Of a stretch of 64,000 nucleotides of DNA, positions 41,254-49,970 are shown piece after piece. Source of the DNA: CAZAMB01 sp964486335. GTDB lineage: Bacteria > Planctomycetota > Phycisphaerae > UBA1845. Below the pieces are notes generated by a model, which was given only the letters and a program-made list of their open reading frames with translations, was not told the origin of the DNA and searched no databases. Within the stretch, counting starts at the first letter, position 1. Each line of letters starts with the position of its first letter. The position numbers and the translations under genes are program-made. The DNA lies in contig CAZAMB010000002.1 of NCBI GenBank assembly GCA_964486335.1, positions 124,001 to 188,000 on the forward strand. Reading direction: 5' to 3'.

Positions 41254-41553
41254 GGTCTCACCCCGGCCGAATCGCCCCCGCGACATTGTACCCGTTGACC
41301 CAACCCTTCCCAAACCAACCCAGAAACGCAGCGCGAGCGGCCGACACTATCGGACCTGAATCGGGGTAACGATGATTGGCGTCGTGGCAACCTCGTCAAA
41401 CCACGCAAAAAAAGAGGTGACCGCTGATTCTTAGGGGTTGTGACCTCCGCTTGCGTTTACATGGTTGCGAGGAAGAAACCCGGCCCAACCCGTCGGCGCG
41501 GATCGCCGCTGGTCAAGGGCCCTTTGTTGTCAATGCCAATGTGGAGGTCGTTC
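41254..41553. other. divergent intergenic region between sigma factor and fibre-like gene
   Basis: 300 bases that must carry both outward promoters. GGAGGTCG stands before the fibre-like ATG (41554). A purine-rich AAAAAAAGAGGTGACC sits at about 41405-41420. No firm promoter was identified. Confidence 0.4.
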
Positions 41554-43635
41554 ATGTATCATTCTAAAAAATCTCTCATGCTGGGCGCCATGCTGCTGGC
41601 CGCCACCGCGAATGCCTTTGCCGCCCCTGCAGAGGAAAAGTTCACTTTTCAGGGACAACTGAAAAAGGACGGACTACCGGTCAATGGTTTCGTCGACCTG
41701 AAGTTCGAACTCTGGACTAGTCCAACGGAAACTCGCGGGGGTCTGGTCCCAAAGGATCGACTGAATGTCGAAGTCGTGAACGGGCTGTTCACCGTGGAGC
41801 TGGATTTCGCCGCCTCGATGTTCAGCACTGCCCAATGGCTCGAAATCCAGGTCCGCAATCCCGCAGGCTCCGCCAACCCATACGAAACGCTCACGCCACG
41901 CCAAAAAATCAACGGCGCGCCCTACGCCCTCTATGCCCTAAACGCGCCAAGCGGCGGTGGCGGCGGTGGAACGCTTGACGCGGCCTATGACTTCGGCGGC
42001 GCAGGCGCGGGACGGACTATCAACGCCGATGCCGGCCCCGTGACAATCAACGGCCCCGACGGATTGTTCACGGGCGCCGGCCTTTCCACTGGAACGGTCG
42101 AGCTCGAAAAATCGGGTTACCCCTTGGACATCGGCGCACACCGTGGCCCGCTGTTCGGACCCAACGACCCGCAGCTCGTCTCGATGGGCGGAATCGTCCA
42201 TACGGGTACGATAAGCAATCCCGTCGACCACTTCGCTTATCTTCGAGTGACCAGCTCCGACCATTACATCATCCGTGATCCGGCCTCCAATCTTCATTTC
42301 AGTACGCAGACGGGCGTCGGGAATTCCGGCGTGTCCGTGTTGCCGGTCGAACAGATGACCCTCACGACCGATCGCCGACTTGGCATCGGCACATCTTCTC
42401 CCTCGCTGACTGTCGAGGCTTGGAAGAGTTCCTCGATTCTCGGAGGCGATCCCACGACCATGGGCGTTCGGCACAGCATCACGGCCCTTCCGGGCAACCC
42501 CCCGAGCTTGAGCTGGCTTTACCTCTCGGCCGGACCCGGCGGAAATCGCGTGGTCCGTGACTCAGGAACCTCGCTGCATCTCGGCACCGAGAGCGCGTTT
42601 GCCGGCGGAGCGTTTACCAGCCAGGTGGAAGTGACCTCGAACGGCGTTCTCCAGGTTAAAGGAGGATCAGACGTATCCCTGGCCGGTGGCGGACAATTGA
42701 TCGTCGGAGCGACCACCGGCGGAAACTTGGCCATGGACTCCAATGAGATCATGGCGCGCAACAACGGCGCGCCCGCGACGCTGTATCTGAACCACGAGAA
42801 CGGTACTGTCGCACTTGGAGCCGCGAGTCCGGCCGGGGTCGGCATCGGCACGGCCTCGCCCAAGCAGAAGCTCCACGTTAACGGCGACTATTACGGCCGC
42901 GGACACATTTATCTCTACGCCTTCGAAGGCGACGGCGCTTCGGGAACGGCCTATGTCCAAGCCCGTGATGACACGAGCACTACCAACATCGATCTTCGCT
43001 TGCGAACCAAGGCCGGTGCCAACCCGGTTGACGTTCTCACTTGCAAGTCCAACGGTCGCGTAGGCATCGGCACCACCGCGCCGGCCCAGCTCCTTCACGT
43101 CAATGGAACGGCCCGCGTCAACGTGCTTCAAATCACCGGAGGAGCGGACTTGTCGGAAAACTTCGACGTCATTTCTGATGTCTCCATTCCGAGCCGCGAC
43201 CGTGTGGGAACGGAGGCAGTGCAAGGCAATGAGGCAACGAGGCAACAAGGCAACGAAGTCGAACCGGGCATGGTCGTCGCGATCGACCCGGCGAATCCCG
43301 GAAAGCTGCGAATCGCAACTCAGGCGTATGATCGAACCGTCGCCGGAATCATCAGCGGTGCGGGCGGTGTGGCCACCGGCATGACCATGGCCCATGAAGG
43401 CACGACCGCCAATGGCGCGCATCCCGTCGCACTCACCGGTCGCGTCTACTGCCACGTCGATGCGGCAACTGCCGCCATCGAACCGGGCGATCTGCTCACG
43501 ACTTCCGACACGCCCGGTCACGCCATGAAAGTGACCGATCACGCACGGGCGCAGGGCGCGATCATCGGCAAGGCCATGACCGAGCTCGCTCAGGGCGAAA
43601 AGGGTCTCGTGCTCGTGCTGGTCAGTTTGCAGTAA
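41554..43635 (+). CDS. large secreted fibre-like protein with conserved N- and C-terminal domains
   Basis: A 693-residue exported protein; signal peptide ends TANAFAAP. Residues about 25-130 form a conserved module (KFTFQGQLKKDGLPVNGFVD, then LEIQVRNPAG and LTPRQKINGAPYALYA). The middle is Gly-rich and strand-rich with repeated 'RxGIGTxxPxxxLHVNG' turns (LGIGTSSPSLTVEA; VGIGTASPKQKLHVNG; VGIGTTAPAQLLHVNG), as in phage tail fibres and bacterial adhesins. The last ~150 residues (EPGMVVAIDPANPGKLRIA; GDLLTTSDTPGHAMKVTDHA; GLVLVLVSLQ) are a strongly conserved ending I recall from exported proteins of several phyla; it may relate to self-cleaving fibre chaperone domains. GGAGGT lies 5 bases before the ATG. 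It begins a run of four exported proteins. Confidence 0.78.
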   Translation: MYHSKKSLMLGAMLLAATANAFAAPAEEKFTFQGQLKKDGLPVNGFVDLKFELWTSPTETRGGLVPKDRLNVEVVNGLFTVELDFAASMFSTAQWLEIQVRNPAGSANPYETLTPRQKINGAPYALYALNAPSGGGGGGTLDAAYDFGGAGAGRTINADAGPVTINGPDGLFTGAGLSTGTVELEKSGYPLDIGAHRGPLFGPNDPQLVSMGGIVHTGTISNPVDHFAYLRVTSSDHYIIRDPASNLHFSTQTGVGNSGVSVLPVEQMTLTTDRRLGIGTSSPSLTVEAWKSSSILGGDPTTMGVRHSITALPGNPPSLSWLYLSAGPGGNRVVRDSGTSLHLGTESAFAGGAFTSQVEVTSNGVLQVKGGSDVSLAGGGQLIVGATTGGNLAMDSNEIMARNNGAPATLYLNHENGTVALGAASPAGVGIGTASPKQKLHVNGDYYGRGHIYLYAFEGDGASGTAYVQARDDTSTTNIDLRLRTKAGANPVDVLTCKSNGRVGIGTTAPAQLLHVNGTARVNVLQITGGADLSENFDVISDVSIPSRDRVGTEAVQGNEATRQQGNEVEPGMVVAIDPANPGKLRIATQAYDRTVAGIISGAGGVATGMTMAHEGTTANGAHPVALTGRVYCHVDAATAAIEPGDLLTTSDTPGHAMKVTDHARAQGAIIGKAMTELAQGEKGLVLVLVSLQ

Positions 43636-43780
43636 TAACAAGCTACGGATCGGGAATCGGAATGATGCAACTGATTTCAGGGGAAAAACACCAATCAATG
43701 CCTAGTGGGCCTTGGGGAATCTGAAGTCACCGGCGATCGAAGGACAACGCCCGAAATCGCGCGGCAAAGGACGAACGACG

Positions 43781-45217
43781 ATGCAACGTAGACAGAAAAT
43801 GACTTGGAACGAGCGTCGATTGATCTTGGCGATGAGTATGGCGGCGACCGTAATCTGCGCCTGGTCCGACAGCCACGCGGGAAAAGTGAACGAAGCAGTC
43901 ATTCGTGACCCGCTGGCGATCAACTCCGGCGCCTACACAATCGTCGACGCCGATGTTCCGATACCAGTCTTTCAGCGGCAGATCGAGTTTCCCGGCGCGG
44001 CCTGGATTCAGGTGCACTTCGGCGAAGGCAACCTCGGCGAATCGTCGTATATCGAGTTGATGTCCCTCGAAACCGGCGAGATTCAACCGCTCGACGCTAC
44101 TGCCCTGTCCGAATGGTCGAACTCCTCGGCGATGCTACGGGGCGACGCGGTCGAACTGACTCTTTACGCCGCGCCCGGTGACCGGGACGTATTCATCACC
44201 GTAGACGGCGTGACCGCCCCCGGCTCTCGCGAGCAGATCACATCGCCGGCCGACGGAACCGTTGCCACCCTTTGCGGTGCGGACAACCGCGTTGCGTCCG
44301 GTGATTCCCGCGTTGGGCGAATCAACGGCTGCACCGGCTGGCTCGTCTCGACCGGCGTCGCGCTCACGGCCGGTCACTGCACCAATGACAGCGGGAATCT
44401 CACCGGCGTCATGCAATTCAATGTTCCACCCTCTCGCTCCGACGGTTGGCCCACGGCCGGTTCAGTGGCCGACCAATACCCAATCACTCAGTGGACGTTT
44501 CAGGATAACGGCACCGGTGATGACTGGTGTATCTTCCGCGTCGGAACGGCCGGCGACGGCTCAGGCCGCCGGGCACACGTCGAGCAGGGGTTCTTTCACA
44601 TGACCGCTCGCGTACCGCCCGCTGACGCCACCATGCGCGTAACCGGGTACGGGCTCGACAATACCCCGCCGGGTTCGATTATCGACTCTGACACTCCCTG
44701 TTGCGATGCCAACAGCGACGAGCGGTGCGATTACAATTGCAATGCCCAGTCACGAACGCTTCAGACCTCCACCGGGCGCTTTGACGAGCTTTCAGGAGAA
44801 ACCCTCGAATATGAAGTCGATACCATGCCTGCCAATTCCGGAAGCCCGGTCATTCGCGAATCGACTGGTCATGCCGTCGGGATCCACACCGCCGGTGGAT
44901 GCGGCGACACGCTCGCCGGCGATGAAAACCACGGCACGTGGTTTGGCGATGGTCCGCTTGGCAACGCGCTGAACGACTATCTTGGCAGCAACACCGTTTT
45001 CGTCGACTTTGCAAACGTTTCGGACTTACCGCTCGGATTAGCGCTGCTCCCCGCCAAGACCGTGGCCATGGGCGTTGGGCTTGTTCCCAACGGCGGAACC
45101 GTGCTCATTGCCGCCGGCAGTTACACCGCCGCGGCCGGAAACACGTTCACCGCCGGAACGGGTAACAAGGCCATGACGCTTACGACAAATACGGGAGTCG
45201 TGACCATTGGAAACTAG
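43781..45217 (+). CDS. secreted trypsin-like serine protease, copy 1
   Basis: A 478-residue exported protease. Signal peptide MQRRQ... to SHAGK; a pro-region of about 140 residues; then the trypsin-like domain with triad His199 (LTAGHC), Asp248 (GTGDDWCIFRV) and Ser353 (MPANSGSPV). A four-cysteine insert CCDANSDERCDYNCN lies before the serine. The last ~50 residues (LVPNGGTVLIAAGSYTAAAG, ending GVVTIGN) resemble the first rung of a beta-helix. It is homologous along its length to the next gene, which starts 13 bp after its stop. AAAGGA precedes the ATG at 43781; the frame is open upstream to 43712. Confidence 0.86.
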   Translation: MQRRQKMTWNERRLILAMSMAATVICAWSDSHAGKVNEAVIRDPLAINSGAYTIVDADVPIPVFQRQIEFPGAAWIQVHFGEGNLGESSYIELMSLETGEIQPLDATALSEWSNSSAMLRGDAVELTLYAAPGDRDVFITVDGVTAPGSREQITSPADGTVATLCGADNRVASGDSRVGRINGCTGWLVSTGVALTAGHCTNDSGNLTGVMQFNVPPSRSDGWPTAGSVADQYPITQWTFQDNGTGDDWCIFRVGTAGDGSGRRAHVEQGFFHMTARVPPADATMRVTGYGLDNTPPGSIIDSDTPCCDANSDERCDYNCNAQSRTLQTSTGRFDELSGETLEYEVDTMPANSGSPVIRESTGHAVGIHTAGGCGDTLAGDENHGTWFGDGPLGNALNDYLGSNTVFVDFANVSDLPLGLALLPAKTVAMGVGLVPNGGTVLIAAGSYTAAAGNTFTAGTGNKAMTLTTNTGVVTIGN

Positions 45218-45230
45218 GATCGGTGAAACC

Positions 45231-46643
45231 ATGAAGTATCAATACGTCATTTCAGCGATCATTGTCATGGCTTCCGAGTTTTGCGGCGGCTCCGCGACGG
45301 CGCGCACACCGGAACATATTGCCATAGTGGAGGAATCGGTCGACCTCCGCACTTTGGTTTTCCAGGGTGATGGGCTAGCAACACGCATCGCCGACCGGCA
45401 AACCGTTGAACGCATGGGCACCAACTGGATGCGTTTTCGCCTCGGAGACTTCCAGTTGGGCGAAGGGAGTTTCATCACGATCTCGTCCCTGTTCGACGGA
45501 GGTATGCAGCGTCACACCGCGGCCACGCTCGCCGAGTGGGACAACTGGACCGCGATCTTCAATGGAGATGCCGTCGAAGTCGTGCTCCACGTCGGCCCCG
45601 ATGACGACGGCGCTTTCGTCACCATCGAAAAAATCGTCTACGCCGAAATCGACGATATCTTCCACGTTCCCGACCCGCCGGTCGTGGCAAGCCTCTGCGG
45701 CGCGGACAACCGAGTCGCGTCAACGGACTCGCGCGTCGGACGAATGTTTTTCGGCGGATGCACGGGCTGGCTGATCTCCAATGGCGGCGTCCTGACCGCA
45801 GGTCACTGTACACCCAATCTCAGCGGCGTCCTTGAGTTCAATGTTCCCGCTTCCCAATCCAACGGAGCGACCGTCGCGGCCGATCCTTCGGATCAATACC
45901 CCATCAGCGGCAATTATCTCGCCTTCCAGAATAGCGGAGTCGGCGCGGACTGGGGACAGTTTCTTGTTGGCGCGAACTCCAATACCGGTCTTTCCGCGCA
46001 TGTCGCCCAGGGCTTTTTCCGCCTGACCAACCTCTCGCCGGCGGTGGACACCACGCTCCGCGTCACCGGATACGGTGTGGACAACACGCCTCCGGGAACC
46101 GGGGGTACGGGTGCCGCCTGTTGCGATGAAAATAACGACGATGTCTGCGAATTCAACTGCAATTCAACTTCCAACACCCTTCAAACGAACACCGGTCGCC
46201 TGGATGAAATTGGCGGCGGCATCATACGACATCAGGTGGACACCACCCCGGCGAACTCGGGAAGCCCGATCATCTGGGAATCAAACGGATTGGCCATCGG
46301 AATCCACGACGCCGGCGGTTGCGGCAGTTCCTCGGCGGGATTCACTAACGGCGGGACCAGTTTCTCTCAGTCAACTTTGGCCGCTTTCATCAACGATCTT
46401 CGCGGAAATAACGCAGTTTACGTGGACACTGCTCGAAATCTCACGCCGCCGTTCGCCTCGGGTACGGTTTTCATGCCCTTCAGAACCGTCGCAGAAGGTG
46501 TGGCTTTCGTGTCCAACGGGGGTGTGGTCAGTATCGTCGCGGGCAATTACCCGGCATCGGTCGGCAATACCCTTACAGCCGGCTCAGGCAACAAAGCAAT
46601 GACGATTGAGGCTCCAGTGGGAATCGTCACGATTGGAAACTAG
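45231..46643 (+). CDS. secreted trypsin-like serine protease, copy 2
   Basis: A 470-residue paralogue of the preceding gene, probably from tandem duplication. Signal peptide MKYQYVISAIIVMASEFCGG; pro-region; triad His192 (LTAGHC), Asp240 (GADWGQFLV) and Ser343 (TPANSGSPI). The Cys insert (CCDENNDDVCEFNCN) and the C-terminal GNYPASVGNTLTAGSGNKAM...VTIGN are shared with copy 1. The pro-regions differ most, so folding or targeting of the two may differ. Both are preceded by the fibre-like gene and followed by a dockerin-like protein on the same strand. Confidence 0.86.
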   Translation: MKYQYVISAIIVMASEFCGGSATARTPEHIAIVEESVDLRTLVFQGDGLATRIADRQTVERMGTNWMRFRLGDFQLGEGSFITISSLFDGGMQRHTAATLAEWDNWTAIFNGDAVEVVLHVGPDDDGAFVTIEKIVYAEIDDIFHVPDPPVVASLCGADNRVASTDSRVGRMFFGGCTGWLISNGGVLTAGHCTPNLSGVLEFNVPASQSNGATVAADPSDQYPISGNYLAFQNSGVGADWGQFLVGANSNTGLSAHVAQGFFRLTNLSPAVDTTLRVTGYGVDNTPPGTGGTGAACCDENNDDVCEFNCNSTSNTLQTNTGRLDEIGGGIIRHQVDTTPANSGSPIIWESNGLAIGIHDAGGCGSSSAGFTNGGTSFSQSTLAAFINDLRGNNAVYVDTARNLTPPFASGTVFMPFRTVAEGVAFVSNGGVVSIVAGNYPASVGNTLTAGSGNKAMTIEAPVGIVTIGN

Positions 46644-46697
46644 AAGGCAGGACCGTTTTCCTGTTGACAGTGGTGCAAGAAAAAGGAGGAACAAACG

Positions 46698-47099
46698 ATG
46701 AACACAACCAAGCTCGTGCCCTCGGCACTGATCATTACCGCTGCTTCAGCGCTCGCCCACGCCGGTCATACACTTCAATGGTATACGGTCGACGGCGGCG
46801 GCGCCATGCGAAGCACCAGCGCGTCGCTGGAACTGTCGGGAACGATCGGTCAGCCCGATGCGGGGACAATGGAGGGTGGTTCGATGACCTTGACAGGCGG
46901 CTTCTGGTTTGAAATTGTTCCAGGCGACTGCACCGAGGACGGCGCGATCAACTTGTTCGACAGTGTCGGCAGGAATTCCTGCATGGCCGGCCCGAACGCC
47001 TCGTCCGGCGCTCAATGCCAATGCCTAGATGTCGATGGCGATGGTGACGTGGACCTTCTCGACGCGGCCGAGTTCCAGGCTGGTTTCACCGGGCAATGA
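46698..47099 (+). CDS. small secreted protein with dockerin-like C-terminus
   Basis: A 133-residue exported protein; signal peptide MNTTKLVPSALIITAASALA. A short middle part, TLQWYTVDGGGAMRSTSASL and SMTLTGGFWFEI, matches a small domain that often precedes Ca sites in Planctomycetota exported proteins ('...GGxxxxTGGFW'). It ends with CTEDGAINLFDSVGRNSC and CLDVDGDGDVDLLDAAEFQ, a dockerin-like pair with a cysteine bridge likely. Function unknown. An excellent AAGGAGG sits 9 bases before the ATG. It is the last plus-strand gene of the exported set. Confidence 0.78.
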   Translation: MNTTKLVPSALIITAASALAHAGHTLQWYTVDGGGAMRSTSASLELSGTIGQPDAGTMEGGSMTLTGGFWFEIVPGDCTEDGAINLFDSVGRNSCMAGPNASSGAQCQCLDVDGDGDVDLLDAAEFQAGFTGQ

Positions 47100-47123
47100 T
47101 CAAAGGCGCTTTTGCGACGTATT

Positions 47124-47150
47124 GACAAGTGTCGCCAATTGACACTTGTC
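47124..47150. terminator. bidirectional hairpin between convergent genes
   Basis: A perfect 10-bp stem GACAAGTGTC/GACACTTGTC around GCCAATT lies between the stop of the dockerin-like gene (47099) and the stop of the kinase gene (47168). Position and symmetry suit a terminator on both strands, but there is no clean T-run. Confidence 0.6.
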
Positions 47151-47167
47151 GTGATTAAAGATGCCCG

Positions 47168-49591
47168 CTAGTGGTTCGACGAATCGACGGGCTGGACTTC
47201 CGCTTTCAGATTGGGTAACCCCATTCGATGAAGCAACGCCACGAAGCGCGGGTCATCACGAAGTGGGTCCCAGAACGGAAGCACCGCCAGAAACGTCATC
47301 CACTCGTCGCGCTCTTCGTAGCCTGTTTCCAGCCATTCAAGGGCACTGTCGAGATCCCCCAATCCGACATACATGATGGCAAAGTCCGTCGGCGGAACAT
47401 AGCGTGACTCGCCAAGTTTGAGCCACTCCTTGAGAATCGTCCGACACTCTTCCTTGTTTCCGGATCGACCCAGCACGTAGGCCAGGTAGGCGTTGGCGAA
47501 AGACACGTCACCGGCCATATCCCGAGCGATCCGCAGCGCCGCAATCGCTTCCTCGGAGTTTCCTAACTCCGCCTGCGCCAATCCGATGATTTGCCTGAAA
47601 AGGAAAAACTCAGGGGCAAACTCCAATCCCGATTCACCGGTCGCTTTGGCCGATGACCAGTCGTGCTCCCACAATTGCACCCACGCCAGGTTGTGTGTGA
47701 AGATCGGCATGAGCGGATCGAGATCAATTGAGCGGCGAAGTCTGCGCTTTGCTTCGGCCAATTGTCCACGAGCCCCGACGCACAATCCCCACCATTGCTG
47801 TGTCGTCGCGTAGCGCGGATTCAGTTGTTCGGCGCGGCGGAACTCCTCGATGGCCTTATCAAACTCCCAGTTCAAATAAAACCAAACCATTCCCATCGAT
47901 GTGTGAGCTTCGGCCAAGCCGTCATCAAGTTCCAATGCCCTGAGCGCTGCCGCGCGGCCCTGCGCTTCTGCCTCTTTGGGAGTCATCCATCCGTAGAGCG
48001 GCAAAAGCGAATAACAGTCGGCAAGCCCTGTGTAGGCGAGAGCGAAGCTTGGATCGAGGCGCACCGCTTCGCGAAACATTTCCAGCGCATGATCGAAGCC
48101 CTCGCGCGTGCGTTTGGCCCACCAGGATCGCCCATGCAGGTAGTGACGGTATGCTTCCGCATTCTGGGTGTATCCCCGACTCAACGATTCTTGTTCTTCG
48201 CCCGTTAATCGCAAGCGCAACGTCTCGGTGATCTCTTTGGATATATTGCGTTCGATTTCGACGAGGTCCGCGATTCTCCGTTGATAGCGATCACCCCAGA
48301 GCTGGCGACGTGCTTCAACATCCACCAGCTCGACCTGAACAGTCAAGTTCTCGCCGCGCTTGAGTACCCGGCCGCTGAGGACGGCGGTCGCGCCAAGATG
48401 GCGACCTGCCTGCAATGGATCGACGTCCTTGCCCTTGTGACGAAAAGCCGTGCTTCGCGGAACGGTGTTGAGACTATCGATGCGCGAGAAGCCGTTGATG
48501 AGCGTTTCCGCAATGCCATCGCTAAGATAATCCAGTTCCGGGTCGCCGGAATCGTTGACAAACGGCAAGACTGCGAGCAAATGAGTGGCTGTGGCCGGCT
48601 CGATCCGATGGCTCCGCGGCTCGTTTCGAAGTATGAAGTACCCGGGGACGAAAATGGCCGTCGCCGCGATGGCAGCGATTGCCAACCACTTTCTAGACGT
48701 TTTCTGCGGGCCGACCATGATCCGCGACGCGCTGTCGGCAAGCACCGTTCGCAACGCAAAGGAAAGGTCCTGCGACGATTGAAACCTGGCCTCGGGTTTC
48801 TTTTCCAGACAGCGATCGATGAGTCGCTCAATTTCCGGTCCGACGGTCCGGCTGCTCGAACGCACGCTCTTCGGCGCTTCACGAAGAATGGAGGTCATGG
48901 TGTCGGCAGTCGTCTCACCTTGGAACGCCCGCTCGCCGGTGAGCATCTCGAAAAGCACGCAACCGAAGGAGAAAATGTCGCTTCGTCCGTCGGTTTTCTG
49001 CGCGCGAATCTGTTCGGGCGACATGTAGTTGATCGTGCCCAGGATCGTACCTGGCGAAGTGTTCAGTGTGACCGTGGGAGTATGCGATGCGCTCGCAGCG
49101 GCGGGCAGATCGGAGTCCATTCTGGCCAAACCGAAGTCGAGGATCTTCACGACGCCGTCGTTGGTGAGAAAGATGTTTTCCGGCTTGAGGTCTCGGTGAA
49201 CGATATTGCGGGCGTGTGCGGCGGCAAGCCCGTCAGCGACGGCCGCGCCGATTTCAAGCGCCTTGCGAGTGGGAAGCCTTTCCTCGATGAGCGCAGCGCG
49301 AAGTGTTCGCCCTTCCAGCAATTCCGTGACCAGGTAGGCGTGACCACCCTCCCGACCCACGTCGTACACCGCCAGAATGTTCGGGTGCGAAAGGGCCGCA
49401 ATAAGCTTCGCCTCACGCTCGAATCGCAAGGACATGGCCGGGTCGTTCGCAATGCGATCGGGCAGGACCTTAATGGCTACATCGCGATCCAGCCGTGCGT
49501 CCCGGGCGCGATAGACTTCGCCCATCCCGCCCGCGCCCAGCGGGGCCACAATTTCGTAAGGCCCTAGTTGTGATCGCTCCGGCAAACTCAT
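47168..49591 (-). CDS. Ser/Thr protein kinase with FlgO/TolB-like and TPR sensor
   Basis: An 807-residue Hanks-type kinase. Glycine loop GAGGMGEVYRA, Lys41 in VAIKVLP, catalytic Asp134 in VHRDLKPENI, DFG Asp152 and TINYMSPEQIRA are intact. One membrane helix (about 305-325, KWLAIAAIAATAIFVPGYF) leads to a domain reading LLAVLPFVNDSGDPELDYLSDG, QAGRHLGATAVLSGRVLKRG and LTVQVELVDVEARRQLWGDRY, which is the FlgO/TolB-N-like fold often fused to such kinases, and then TPR repeats (EAVRLDPSFALAYTGLADCY; RRAEQLNPRYATTQQWWG). No sigma factor is beside it. It is convergent with the exported-protein block. Confidence 0.92.
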   Translation of the reverse strand: MSLPERSQLGPYEIVAPLGAGGMGEVYRARDARLDRDVAIKVLPDRIANDPAMSLRFEREAKLIAALSHPNILAVYDVGREGGHAYLVTELLEGRTLRAALIEERLPTRKALEIGAAVADGLAAAHARNIVHRDLKPENIFLTNDGVVKILDFGLARMDSDLPAAASASHTPTVTLNTSPGTILGTINYMSPEQIRAQKTDGRSDIFSFGCVLFEMLTGERAFQGETTADTMTSILREAPKSVRSSSRTVGPEIERLIDRCLEKKPEARFQSSQDLSFALRTVLADSASRIMVGPQKTSRKWLAIAAIAATAIFVPGYFILRNEPRSHRIEPATATHLLAVLPFVNDSGDPELDYLSDGIAETLINGFSRIDSLNTVPRSTAFRHKGKDVDPLQAGRHLGATAVLSGRVLKRGENLTVQVELVDVEARRQLWGDRYQRRIADLVEIERNISKEITETLRLRLTGEEQESLSRGYTQNAEAYRHYLHGRSWWAKRTREGFDHALEMFREAVRLDPSFALAYTGLADCYSLLPLYGWMTPKEAEAQGRAAALRALELDDGLAEAHTSMGMVWFYLNWEFDKAIEEFRRAEQLNPRYATTQQWWGLCVGARGQLAEAKRRLRRSIDLDPLMPIFTHNLAWVQLWEHDWSSAKATGESGLEFAPEFFLFRQIIGLAQAELGNSEEAIAALRIARDMAGDVSFANAYLAYVLGRSGNKEECRTILKEWLKLGESRYVPPTDFAIMYVGLGDLDSALEWLETGYEERDEWMTFLAVLPFWDPLRDDPRFVALLHRMGLPNLKAEVQPVDSSNH

Positions 49592-49970
49592 CGCCGTTTA
49601 TTCTCAGGATTGTATCGAGGATTGTCTAACTTAATGGCGGCGGATCAACGGAAAATCAACAGAACCTGCTCTCCTGTGCCAGTTCCCGCGCGCGAATCCG
49701 CTCGGGTCGGCGAGTGCCGAACAGTGAATAAAGCGCCGAAAGAATCACAAGCGTCAGCGTGTTATCGACGATCAGCTCTCCGATCACGACCGTCGCCAGC
49801 GGTTGTTGAATCTCGGCGCCCACGCCGGTGTTGAGCGCCTTCGGCAAGAATCCCGGTCGACAGGGGCAAGCTCCGCCCGGCAGGTCTTACCTATGAGTTG
49901 AGGCGTGCAAGGCATGCGCTGCCGCTGCTGACAGGCAAGGCAACAAAGCCGACTGTGGCTTTCCGCCGGG
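49592..49970. other. intergenic region with efflux-pump relic
   Basis: About 380 bases upstream of the kinase gene and downstream of the lipoprotein gene. It contains the CzcA-like fragment listed separately; the rest shows no recognisable gene. Confidence 0.5.
49656..49865 (-). pseudogene. C-terminal remnant of a CzcA/RND heavy-metal efflux transporter
   Basis: The minus strand encodes GFLPKALNTGVGAEIQQPLA, continuing TVVIGELIVDNTLTLVILSALYSLF, which matches the last membrane part of CzcA-type pumps ('GF.P.AL.TG.GAE.QRPLATVVIGG......L..L.LPALY'). Only about 45 conserved residues remain of a protein normally over 1000 residues long; a stop lies in frame just upstream (TAA before DLPGGAC). 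The 'VIGE' and 'NTLT' changes would not suit a working pump. It is a decayed relic. Confidence 0.72.

Noticed and set aside
41554..43635. Prophage tail-fibre gene
   Set aside because: No other phage gene surrounds it, it has a signal peptide, and the neighbours are exported cellular proteins.
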